A DNA stretch of 64,000 nucleotides, from NCBI RefSeq assembly GCF_047948215.1, contig NC_134458.1:85515260-85579259 (forward strand), written 5' to 3'. A program made the position numbers and the translations under genes. The notes under the pieces are model-generated. The model did no database searches, had not been told where the DNA came from, and saw nothing but the letters and a program-made list of their open reading frames with translations. The DNA comes from Lycorma delicatula (lineage: Eukaryota > Arthropoda > Insecta > Hemiptera > Fulgoridae). Below are positions 35,689-45,742 of the stretch, one piece after another. How positions within the stretch are numbered: the first letter of the stretch is position 1; each line of letters begins with the position of its first letter.

Positions 35689-37659
35689 TACAATGAGTAT
35701 TCGGCCAGCAGGTCATTTTCCAGCCTAGCCTGATTCAGATTAACCTGGATGACCTTCATTTTCGTGTGGCTGTGCAGCCGGTCCTCCCCCGACTTTCCTC
35801 AACTGTCTCTTTTTCGGGTCCTCTAGAGTATGAGGAAGCGCCCGTTCTGTGCCCCTCGGTACCGCAGGTCAAGCACCTTGCTGCCGCCTTACAATCTATG
35901 TGGCTATGACCCTCGGCTCCGCAATTGAAACAAAAACCCGACCTGTCTTCCCCTCGGCATCCTCTGGCCGTATGGCCCGCCTCAAAGCACTTGAAACACT
36001 GCAGGGGCTGCTTCACGGTGTCAACCCTTCATGATACCATGCCGATCCTTACGTGACTCTGTACTATGTGTGCAGCCAAGGAGGCCGGCAGTCTGCATTG
36101 AGTTATTCAAAAACAAAACAGTTTCTTTGTCTGATTTGGTAGAGGTGGTTATAGTTACTTTTTAAGAATAAGTGACTATTGTTTATATACTTCTTTCTTA
36201 GGGTCATTCCGTGTTATATTGACAAGGCTCATAACCTGACCAACTAGGATTTTTATGAAATTTGATATGAATTAAGTGTTGATAGAGTTATGAGAAAAAA
36301 CTGAATTGCAAATCTCTATCATAAATCGTTTTGTTTTTACAGCCCTTCAAATTTGCTGGAAAATGGCAAATTTTAACTTGTGGCAGTATTGTTAGATCAA
36401 CATAACTTGTTATTTATTAAGTTAGCATTATAAACTTTGTATAATTTTAAATCTTATTTGATGCACTATCGTATGATATAACAAACCTATGTTTACATAA
36501 ATTTTGATTTCAAGTTCACCACATTTGACCTTGAATTTCAGAAAAAACAGGTCTTCAACTTTTTAATAAAATATGTATGTTATTCATCATTATACTATGA
36601 AGCAGTTGAGAAAATTTGAAACTGGGACTGCTTTGGGATCAGGAGATAAAAAATAAAATATGTATCAATGTTTTAGCAACATTTTTTTTTTTTTTTAATT
36701 TCTAATTAGTTTTGTAACTAGACTTCAATGAATGAATATTAATTAAGTCAGAATGACGTTGAAAATCGTTACACTTTATGCTTAAAAGTGAAATAAAGTT
36801 AATATTTTTAACTAAAACAATTATATATTTACTCATATATTTTTAAATGATTTAAAAACTCACGGATAAAAATAACTATGCATAAAATATAATTCTCAAG
36901 ACTCACTTCTCCTAATACAAGAATCTACAATAATATAAATAATAATTGTATTACTAATAATTAAAATATAATAATGCATGTCTTTAATTAATTACAGTCA
37001 TGGCGTTTATGATTTGTATATTTTGACTGTCTTAAAATCTTACATAATATACAAAAAGTATGGCAAATCAATAAAAATTTCAAATTTAAGTTTTATACAT
37101 TCTTAAATTGTTTCATTCCAGTAGATGTTATTTTAAATAAATATTTTAATTTGTTTTAATTTATCAATAGTCTGATAAAATACATCAACAGCACTTATTT
37201 AAAGAATAGTGCTAATATACTGATTAATTTTTTAAAGATATGTTTCTTAATAAAAATAATTTTTTATAATAATGATTTAATAAATGTATCTGATATTTTC
37301 ATTGGCTTTCAGTTATTGCTACATAAAATTAGTACTTCCTATCGTGGTAATATTAGAATATTACTGTGTTCTGGAAAAACATAAGAAGGAGATGGACCTT
37401 GTGAGTGAAGAAAACTTACTTCCACTTCTGTTGATTCATTTGTAAATAATACACAAGCCAACCACCAAGCACCATTATAAATTTATATGCACATGACAAA
37501 ACCTATTTCATCAGAAATTTCGGAAAACCAACTTCTGTTTCATGCAAAACTTTATGTTGTTCATATTCTTCATTTTCAGAAATAATCTTTGTTTTAAGAT
37601 ATATTTTCCTGTTATAAAAAAACCAGATCCCAGAGTACCTGAGATCACCACCACTCTTC

Positions 37660-38190
37660 ATTCTTCTTCTTCTTCATTTGAAACAAGTACGAAATTCATA
37701 TTTTTAATATTTGACCAAGCCCAATCATAAAGCTGAGTGACTGTTGTTGTTTGATCTTGGTATGGGGATTGTAAACTTGCTTTTGATGCTAATCTTTTAA
37801 GAGATTAGCTTTAAAACCACCAAGACCATCACATGCATTCTTGCTATTTGATGTGGCAAAGAAGTGCCCTTCCACCTTGACATCCAAGTTATCCTTATGA
37901 TATGTTAAGTTCACAAAATTTTTATGATTTTTATATTATGCTGCTGAGCCATCTGAGAAGTAAATTAATTTATTCACAATATTATACTTTTCTTTTAAAA
38001 GATGAATTAGTTTTTTCTGAAAAAGGTGAACTGATATTGTTGATTAAAAGTTGCTTTAAAATTGTCAGAATCTGGACAATTCTTACACTCATCAAGATAA
38101 CAAATTTCTTGAGGTGGATTACAAATAATTTGTGCCACGCAGTGCTTATAAGAAGTGAAATGATTGCTGCACTCTTTTTTTAAATAATTT

Positions 38191-38237
<47 letters not shown>

Positions 38238-39090
38238 TGAATTCCACTGCCACTTGCTAAAACGCATTTTTTAGGATGTAAAACAGCAAAGGTAGAAAAC
38301 CCAATTTTAATACATGTATGAGTTTGAGTTTCTTTAAACTGTTGAAGCATCTCTTTCAGATTCACCAATACTACTCTTTTTTGAATATACATGTTTCCAC
38401 AAGATGATTTGATTGTGACTCAGTTTTTTTGCTTCGCATTACATGACTTGCATCATCTGATTTATAAAATCTCTGAATACATCCAACTATGTTTTGATCC
38501 AGACACTTTCTAAATTGGTTTAGAGTTCAGTGATGACAGAATCCCTTGTTCTTTAACTACTTGTTTCGCTTGCTATATCATGTACTTGGTAGTTCCTAGG
38601 AACTCATCTTGTACACTTTTTTGATGCTCCAACTTTGTAGAAGAAGAGTAAGAGTTGTTATTTTAAGACCTCTATCTATCGCACAATTAAAGTTTTCTTT
38701 CAATTATAACAAGATTTTGCTAGCAGGTTCAACTTGAGATGACGTCTCAGAGTTTTTACTAGCTACATTGAATATTTCTCCCTCATTGATGACTCAATTT
38801 TTCCAATCTTTTTAGCAGGATATGTTTCCTCTTGCAATCTTTTAGATTTTACAGGTGATTCCCCAACACTCACTAGACTCTCATTGAGCCTGCCTAATGC
38901 ATAATTCATTTTATCATAAAGAGCTTCTTCCCCATCATCTGCTCCTTTTTTCTTCTGAAGCTTTGTTATTAATTGAGGCAAGTATTTTCCAACACTTATC
39001 ACAAATCTTCTAATCACTTTCTAAACTTGGATTTTCCTGTCATCCATGGTAACAATTTTCTTAAATTCTTAGTAACATTATTATGACCTA
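37660..39090 (-). pseudogene. Decayed transposon protein, probable transposase of a recurrent insect family
   Basis: The minus-strand reading, with stops and frameshifts, runs in this order. 39,030-38,763: KVIRRFVISVGKYLPQLITK, a basic segment, then RLNESLVSVGESPVKSKR. 38,560-38,400: a region in the usual place of the KKD and VxxxIDG motifs. 38,392-38,240: QKRVVLVNLKEMLQQFK and IKIGFSTFAVLHPKKCVL, then HSVCVC. 38,160-38,060: CNPPQEICYLDECKNCPDS. 37,960-37,815: YFSDGSAAQYKNHKNF and HFFATSNSKNACDGLGG. I know this motif series from many insect and hydra proteins annotated only as uncharacterised. SDGxxxQYKN and HxxxCDGxGG would suit a metal-binding nuclease core, but that is inference. Its place between long TIRs supports a transposase role. 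Confidence 0.65.
38196..38235. repeat. (CA)20 microsatellite inside the transposon protein
   Basis: Forty bases of perfect CA dinucleotide. On the coding (minus) strand it lies exactly where family members read HSVCVC, encoded by GTG-TGT-GTG-TGT, so the array extends a naturally repetitive codon run. Confidence 0.95.
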
Positions 39091-40082
39091 CTTCTTGAAA
39101 TGGATTACATTTATTATTGTAAAAAGCTGGCATACTTCAAAAGATACCTAACTTTAAAAAAAATTTAAGTAACTACACCAACACTTAGCTATCAATAAAT
39201 GAGCACTGAATATCTTGACTTCAGAGCAGACACATTTATTCAGTGCTTATGCTTTCTTACATCATGTTATTCCACAAATAAATTATTTAAAATCAAATAT
39301 TTTAGGTCATATTTAATATTGTTTACACTAAAACAATGGACACAGACTGACTAAACTGATTATATAGTAGTAAGCTTCGATTCATTTTGTCTTTCAATTT
39401 TTATTAATTATACTGAGTCATCACATTACATCATCATTGGTCATTTGACTGAATTGAGAAATACTATTTCTTATTATTAGACAGAACGAATGAGCAACAT
39501 ATTACCTCAGTAGTTTTAGTTTCATTTTGCAAGACATTTTATTTAGTTTTGCAAGTTCAGCCAACAAAAATTTAAGTGTATACCACCACAAAACCTCACA
39601 AAAAAATTTTTTTTTTGTTAAAATATTTCTACACTTTTTTTTTCTTGATCCTAGTGCAGTCCCAGTTTCAAATTTTCACAGCTATTTTATAATATAATGA
39701 TGAATAAAATGTATTTTTCAAAAAAAATTGGAAACATGTATTTTCTGAAATTGAAGGTCAAAAGTCAAAGGTGGTGTCCTTGAAATCAAAATTTATGTAA
39801 ACATAGGCTTGTTGTATATCATATGAAAGAGCATCAAATAAGCTTTAAAGTAAGTCAAGTTTATTACTCTACCTTTATAAATAAATTATGTCAAATTAAA
39901 ATTTACTATTTTACAGCAAATATGAAGGGCTCTAAAAACAAAACAGTTAATAATAGAGATCAGAAATTCAGTCTGTTCCCATAACTCTATCAACAGTTAA
40001 TTCAAACCAAATTTCATGAAAAGCCCAATTGGTTGGGTTGTGAATGGCTATCCACCATGTTGATTTGACACGGAATGATCCT

Positions 40083-41290
40083 GATAATATTTAAAAAGAT
40101 ATAAAATATTATTTAATAGCGACATAGCACACTGATTTCAATATAAAATCTATCTTATTGGGTTTTCATTTTCACAGTTAATAATACTGTTTTTTTTTAG
40201 CTTATCAAAACAAACATACAATTTTTTTTTTAATGACTATTTCCGACTGAAATAAATATTACTTGAAAAATGGCTGATAAATGGAAAATCATAGTTTCAA
40301 AATCACCTAAATTTGGCAAGGTTATGACAAATATTATTTATTCGCTGGTTAGAATGGCATATTTTTAGAATGTTTGTACTTTTAACTCAGGTGTAGGTTA
40401 ATAATTAGTCAAAAAGAGTACATTGTTTTCATTTCACTTCCATTTTTTTGAAGATAAATGTAGTTATTAAATTGTATAAGGGAAAAAAGGCAACCATTAA
40501 ATCTTTATTATTATTATTATTATGAAGCAAGTTATTTAACCTTAAACTGATCAGCAAAAGTATAATACAATTAGTTTGGTGAGAATTCATGGTTCACCAT
40601 ATATTTGATAATCTATTTTCATTATCAATTAAAATCATAAAAATTTCATGTTTATGATTTTTATTTTCATTTTTATGATTTTTATTAATATCAGTATTAT
40701 TATTTACGATATTCTTCAATAAATTTCATCATGCTGTAAACATGTTATTTATTCATAATAATTCATTTCTGCTTTGGATTTTGAATTCATTAAACAAAGT
40801 AAGAATGATGTCTTAATCTTTATTAATATATTCTTTCAGTTGATTTGTTCAATTTATTAATAATAATTGTTTAAGTTGTATCAATAGCACTTGTTGATAG
40901 ATTATAAAATTATTTTTTAAAAAATGTGATAAATAAGAAATAACATTTTATAGATTAAATGAAGTGCTGTTGTAACCAGATAACCTTTTGGTTAACTGCC
41001 AGGTTGATACCTAGAAAATTCTTATATTTGTCCCTCATAATCATATACCTAAATTTGATACCCACGAGTAGAATCTGTCCCTAAAAGAAATGTAATAAAA
41101 TACATTTCACTTTCTATAATTTAGAATTATATTAATCAAAAAAGTTTTCCTCAAATTAAAGTCCTTATTCTAACAATAATAATTTTATAGAATTACTTAT
41201 AGCCAAGTGTTTATTCCTAAGTAAATTATTATTTCCCGTAATTAACACCATTTCAATGGTAACATTATGTGTTGAACATAGATACATTAC
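40083..41290. other. AT-rich spacer DNA
   Basis: Nothing recognised except short ATT microsatellites (40,506-40,524) and a repeated TTTATGATTTTTAT phrase at 40,650-40,690. Confidence 0.45.
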
Positions 41291-42564
41291 ATAAATATAC
41301 AGATACCCTTTTTTCCCCTACTCCCTACTCCCCCGGGCTGGACATAAAGTTAAGTAAAACTCAGCTCACGGGAGTGTCCTTTATTCTAAGGGGCCTCCCC
41401 AGCTACTGGCAGTAAGTCCGGCATGGCAGGTCAGCCCCTGATTGGATCTTTTCATTCTTTATTACCCACTCTAATAGGGGTACTCCATTATTGGATTCTC
41501 CCCACCGGTATTGGGTCTTTTCATTAGTATCCCCTAACATAGCCTTCGATCATTGGAACCGGCACGCCTCGGCATGGCGGCTTTCCTGATTGGGGCTATC
41601 CACTCAATCCTACACTAAAACCCTCTTCTTCTACCTTCTGTATCTTTGCATTGAAGCACCTCCATCGAGTATTCCTCCAGTTTTCTCCAGTTACTCTGTG
41701 ACATCAGCACATACAGGAGTGTATCCTCCAGCTCCAGATTTGCAATACCAACCCGTCTATATTGTTCAATCCATTCCTCACACTTTAAGAGGGTGTGCTC
41801 AACCAAATCCCGTTCAGCGCAATACATACAGTCAGGCGACTCTCTCCTCCCAATTCCACACAAATACACTTCAAAATTACCGTGACCAGATAACATTTGC
41901 GTCAGGTAAAAACTATGGGAGGAGTCCTGGCTAGTACACATATCGCGTCATAAGAAGTCACCACACCTAACAAGACTCTTCAATGAATTCTCTGTAGTCT
42001 GACTCGGTTCCTCTGTATACCAACTGCATCCTTCCAAACAGGCGCGGCATATAACATAATGAAAGATTTACTAAGCAACAATAGCTTTAGGCACAAGCTA
42101 TACAATAGCTTATCTACCTAAGCGAAATACCAGTCTCTATTATCAGAAAGATAACCATCTATAATAATTAACCTTTTATAACTAATCCTTTTATAATTAA
42201 AATTAATGTAACTCAAAAATGTTTCGATGTTATCACTTTGATAACAACTTATTATCCAACTAGATAAGAAATAATTCTTATTCCCTACTTCAGTACACAC
42301 AAATAGTACTACCAAGCGAATTTAACCCTTATTGCCAACAGGCAATAAAGCAATAAAAACTCAAAATCACTGTAAAATAGTCATCCATTGTCCAAAATCA
42401 TCAATGTATAAAAAAAACATGTCCTGTAAATTATCCACCACACTTGTTAACGTACAATCCAATCAAAAGCCGTAAACACCAATTAAAATTCAAAAACCAC
42501 TCACAGCAACAAGAACATGTCTTAACGCAACCAAAACTCCCACGCGAATAAATATACAGATACC
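41291..42564 (-). mobile_element. R1-like LINE insertion with a perfect 17-bp target-site duplication
   Basis: ATAAATATACAGATACC occurs at 41,291-41,307 and at 42,548-42,564. The 1,240 bp between form one minus-strand insertion. Its 3' end (41,308 upward) has an A-run beside GGGAGTAGGGAGTAGGGG. The 3' UTR is GC-rich with repeated GGCATGGC...GATTGG phrases. 41,615-42,050 encode the end of an R1-like ORF2: MLYAAPVWKDAVGIQRNRVR, then LSGHGNFEVYLCGIGRR with a C-x2-C...H...C pattern. The 5' 490 bp (42,058-42,547) are AT-rich and do not read as LINE. This RT C-terminus differs from the one in the left-arm LINE, so it is another family. Confidence 0.85.
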
Positions 42565-43386
42565 TAGAATGAAGATACATAACATGAAATAGATTATATT
42601 AATTTAGATAATTACACAACTAAATAACGGTTTTGGTCAGATGATAATGAAAATAAAAATGCAAATATAACTCAACATTCTATTTACTGAGTACAGCATT
42701 CCTATCCATTTCACCATGCAGCAAAGCCCCAGTGCAGTAGTGTGCATTATCCATCTGCTTCATAAAATAATAAAGAATAAATTTTTCATTTAATTATACA
42801 ATTTTTAGATAAATTATGGATGGGAGGAAACATTAAATGTAAAAATAATTATAGGTATAATTTTTTCTTAAATGGTGAAGATTACCGTCCAATACATCTG
42901 TAGAGACAATTTGTTCTTTGAGAAAGTATTTAGTGTTTTGATTTAGTATGTTTTAACCAAGTAATTTTTTTGCTAAGGATCACATCTGAATATGTAACAT
43001 GGAAGATTGTGGAATAGATCCATTGCTAATCTATATTAACAGGTGATTTTCTTATTGACGGACAAAAGTCATCTGTAAAGATTTAGAAGGATTTACTTGA
43101 TTTTTACAGTTACTGACAAAATTGGAAATGTGTATTAAAGAGATGCTGCAAGTTTAGGGATGGATGATTTAAATTGTGTGATCTAGAAACAACTATATTA
43201 CCATTCATGTATGTAGCACAAATTATTCTGGGAATTGTAAAAGGAAACACCACCTAAATTACACAGTTGACCCTTGCTTATATATAGGCTTTTCAGTTCA
43301 GTTCTCTGTCAAATAACTTGTGGTTTGGGATAAGTGCAGAATGAAACTATATGTACAGACTTAAGCATGCTTAAATTATGTCCATT
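42565..43386. other. Spacer DNA between the LINE insertion and the right arm
   Basis: No confident feature. Some + readings (for example 43,080-43,200) look faintly protein-like but are broken and unidentified. The right-hand end abuts the inner breakpoint of the inverted duplication. Confidence 0.4.
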
Positions 43387-43520
43387 GGTTATGAGCCTTG
43401 TCAATATAACACGGAATGACCCTAAGAAAGAAGTATATAAACAATAGTCACTTATTCTTAAAAAGTAACTATAACCACCTCTACCAAATCAGACAAAGAA
43501 ACTGTTTTGTTTTTGAATAA

Positions 43521-45742
43521 CTCAATGCAGACTGCCGGCCTCCTTGGCTGCACACATAGTACAGAGTCACGTAAGGATCGGCATGGTATCATGAAGGGTT
43601 GACACCGTGAAGCAGCCCCTGCAGTGTTTCAAGTGCTTTGAGGCGGGCCATACGGCCAGAGGATGCCGAGGGGAAGACAGGTCGGGTTTTTGTTTCAATT
43701 GCGGAGCCGAGGGTCATAGCCACATAGATTGTAAGGCGGCAGCAAGGTGCTTGACCTGCGGTACCGAGGGGCACAGAACGGGCGCTTCCTCATACTCTAG
43801 AGGACCCGAAAAAGAGACAGTTGAGGAAAGTCGGGGGAGGACCGGCTGCACAGCCACACGAAAATGAAGGTCATCCAGGTTAATCTGAATCAGGCTAGGC
43901 TGGAAAATGACCTGCTGGCCGAATACTCATTGTAGATGGAAGTGGCGAGGCATTTACATCGGTGGCATCCCAACGAGGCCAGGCTTATTACTATGAGATA
44001 TAAAAAGTCAGAGGGCGATAGACGACTCCCGTTGAAGCCCAACAAGGCTATGAATGGGGGAGGGGGTGGTGTGGCGACCGGAACGTCACTAGGCGGGTGT
44101 CTTCTCCTGCAGGGTTGGGATGTAGATGGGCGCGGACGTTGTGCTCGTCTCCGAGCCGTATGACATGCGTCCTCGACCCGGATGGCTGCTATCCGGGGAC
44201 GGGAGATCGGCTTTGTGGCTTTGTAGTAGCGTGTCCGTACGTGATAGAAGTTTCGTTCGGACGAGAGTCGGCTCCATCTTCTTATATTCGTGTTATACGT
44301 CGCCGAATATTACAATCGAAAGATTTGAGGAGGCACTGACTGCTTTGGCCAGAAACATTCTTACACACCGTCCTCTGGCTGGAGACTTCAACTCTTGGTC
44401 TACGGGGTGGGGCTCCACCAGGACGGACATCAGGGGAAGAATCCTTGCGGATGCAGCTGCTACTGTGGATTTGGTTTGCCTGAATGCGGGCGGTATCCAT
44501 TTCTTCAGGAGGGGCACGACTGGATCTGTGGTTGATCTTACGTTTGTAAGCTGAGCTGGCCCCACGTGTCTTTGAGTGGAGGGTGTGGGAAGGCCTGTCT
44601 GAAGTGAACACCAGTCTATTATCACTGTGATCTCGGAGGAGGGAAATGGTGGGGCAGGCCTTCCCATGTTTATTGGGTGGAGTACACGGGACCTAGATCC
44701 GGCTGCTTTCGTAAAGGCGCTTGACTTAAGTGAAGTTTGTACCCCTGGCTCAGCAGAAGAGAAGGTCACCAGACTAGCGGCCTCGTTAGAGATGGCCTGC
44801 GCCGGACTCCCTAGAAGACATGTTAGAAAGGAGCGACCTCCCGTCTATTGGTGGTCGTCGGAGATTGCCAACAAGAGAAGGGTGTGTCTAGCGGCCAGAA
44901 GGAAAATGACTAGGACTCGTTTCCCTGTCCTGAGGGATATATGTATGGTCCAATACAAGAAGGCCAAGAAGGACCTTACATCATGCATTCGAGAAGCGAA
45001 ACGGAAAGCATGGAATGAGTTAATTGCGGAGGTAGAGGCGGACCTTGGGGCATACCATACACTATATTGGTAAAAAGGAGGATGAGACCCAGGGTTCCTG
45101 CTATGCAGGACGCCCAAGAAGTATGGGGCATAATCAATGACCTTTGTTCCGGGCAGACAAGAGGTAATGACTGACGATGAGGACGATGGAGAGATTCCCC
45201 CTTTTACACAAGAGGAGTTACTGGATGCAACGTTTCGTATGCCTCCGAGGAAGGCGTCGGGCCCGGACCGCTCCGCTTGCCGAGTTTGGTGATAAGGGTA
45301 GCGGTCCGGACCGTTCCGGATGTATTTCTTGAGGTATATAATTCCTGTATCGCAGAGGAGGTATTCCCCACACAGGTGGAGATGCCAGCGGCTAGTGTTA
45401 GTCCTCAAACCGGGGACTAACGTGTCCGGGCACTAACTCAAGGTCATCTATCGTGGCCGCTGCCCATGATAGATGCCCTTGAGAAAGTGTTGGAGCGTAT
45501 GCTCCAACGCAGAATATCTGTGGTGTGGAGAGGGTGGGCGGACTCTCCGCCATTTCAATTCCCTCCCTCAAGGGAGAAGAACACCCGCCTCGTAGCATGT
45601 CTGGTCGCTACACCACCTCTCCGTGGCTTAATCGGAGGACATCTTCTTGTCCTCAAACTGATCACATTCGACAGTCATCAGTCCGGCCTTGTGAGATGCC
45701 ACCGATGCAGATGCCTCGAGAAACATTCACATCTTTACAAAC
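43521..45742 (+). mobile_element. R1-like LINE, right copy, 3' half deleted
   Basis: Plus-strand twin of the left-arm LINE. ORF1 knuckles lie at 43,620-43,790. ORF1 ends in TGA at 43,865-43,867 and ORF2 begins with ATG at 43,864-43,866, so the ORFs overlap as ATGA. ORF2 starts MKVIQVNLNQARLENDLL, is cut by the 181-bp insert, resumes as MGADVVLVSEPY at 44,126, and continues through GDFNSWSTGW to SVVDLTF. Then come the region from 44,627 (PPVYWWSSEIANKRR), the RKASGPD box near 45,255 and LEKVLERMLQRRI near 45,480. It stops at the deletion junction before the RT catalytic YADD. Small coding differences from the left copy exist (for example Asn for Asp before KRR, Thr for Asn before RFP). Confidence 0.9.
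43931..44129 (+). mobile_element. 181-bp insert with 9-bp target duplication in the R1-like endonuclease (right copy)
   Basis: TGTAGATGG at 43,931-43,939 is repeated at 44,121-44,129. The 181 bp between are absent from a normal R1-like endonuclease: skipping the insert brings the upstream codons EYSL, a TAG, and the downstream MGADVVLV into one frame with normal spacing. The insert begins AAGTGGCGAGGCATTTACAT and ends TCCTGCAGGGTTGGGA, with a GGGGGAGGGGG run inside. I see no terminal inverted repeats and no A-tail. A related copy in reverse orientation is at about 45,570-45,742. Confidence 0.75.

Larger units (their letters stand above)
32188..36102 (-). mobile_element. R1-like LINE, 5'-truncated, left copy
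   Basis: The minus-strand reading starts in ORF1 near 36,102, giving three CCHC-type knuckles (CFKCFEAGHTARGC, CFNCGAEGHSHIDC, and CLTCGTEGH with its last Cys lost). ORF2 follows: endonuclease near 35,070-35,500 with LVSEPYDMRPRPGW and GDFNSWSTGW, the RKASGPD box near 34,350, GLSASQYGFRKGRST near 33,740, catalytic YADD near 33,375, and a C-terminal Zn-knuckle-like region at 32,327-32,665 (GHVGYRF, CPMC, H, C). It ends in an A-run at 32,188-32,193. ORF2 is split by stops, frameshifts and two short inserts. R1-like is inferred from domain order and the gag/endonuclease style. No target duplication is evident. Confidence 0.9.
29724..36236 (+). repeat. Left arm of a large inverted duplication
   Basis: 29,724-31,151 and 33,889-36,236 are present in reverse complement, nearly base for base, in the right arm at 43,387-47,170. 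The middle part (31,152-33,888) is absent from the right arm. Homologous lengths agree (about 3,776 and 3,784 bp). Only scattered single-base differences were noticed, for example near 29,793, 30,437 and 30,986. Because the arm contains half an R1-like LINE and the first 37 bp of another transposon, it is a segmental duplication, not the TIR of a single element. A misassembly of two haplotypes or a palindromic join cannot be ruled out from one sequence. Confidence 0.9.
36200..40082 (-). mobile_element. DNA transposon with long terminal inverted repeats, family unnamed
   Basis: The ends are inverted repeats of about 450-490 bp (36,200 to about 36,690, and about 39,590 to 40,082), diverged but alignable throughout. 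The termini are AGGGTCATTCCGTGT and, reversed, AGGATCATTCCGTGT. Shared inner blocks include a GGGCTxTAAAAACAAAAC motif and TTTATGTAAACATAGG. A decayed protein is read on the minus strand between the repeats (see the next entry). Total length is 3.88 kb. No target duplication is certain (TTA and TGA flank the GGG ends). The right arm of the inverted duplication keeps only the first 37 bp of this element's left end. Confidence 0.75.

Noticed and set aside
38007..38392. Poly-(Val-Cys) protein
   Set aside because: It is only the translation of the (CA)n microsatellite. The real content is the decayed transposon protein around it.
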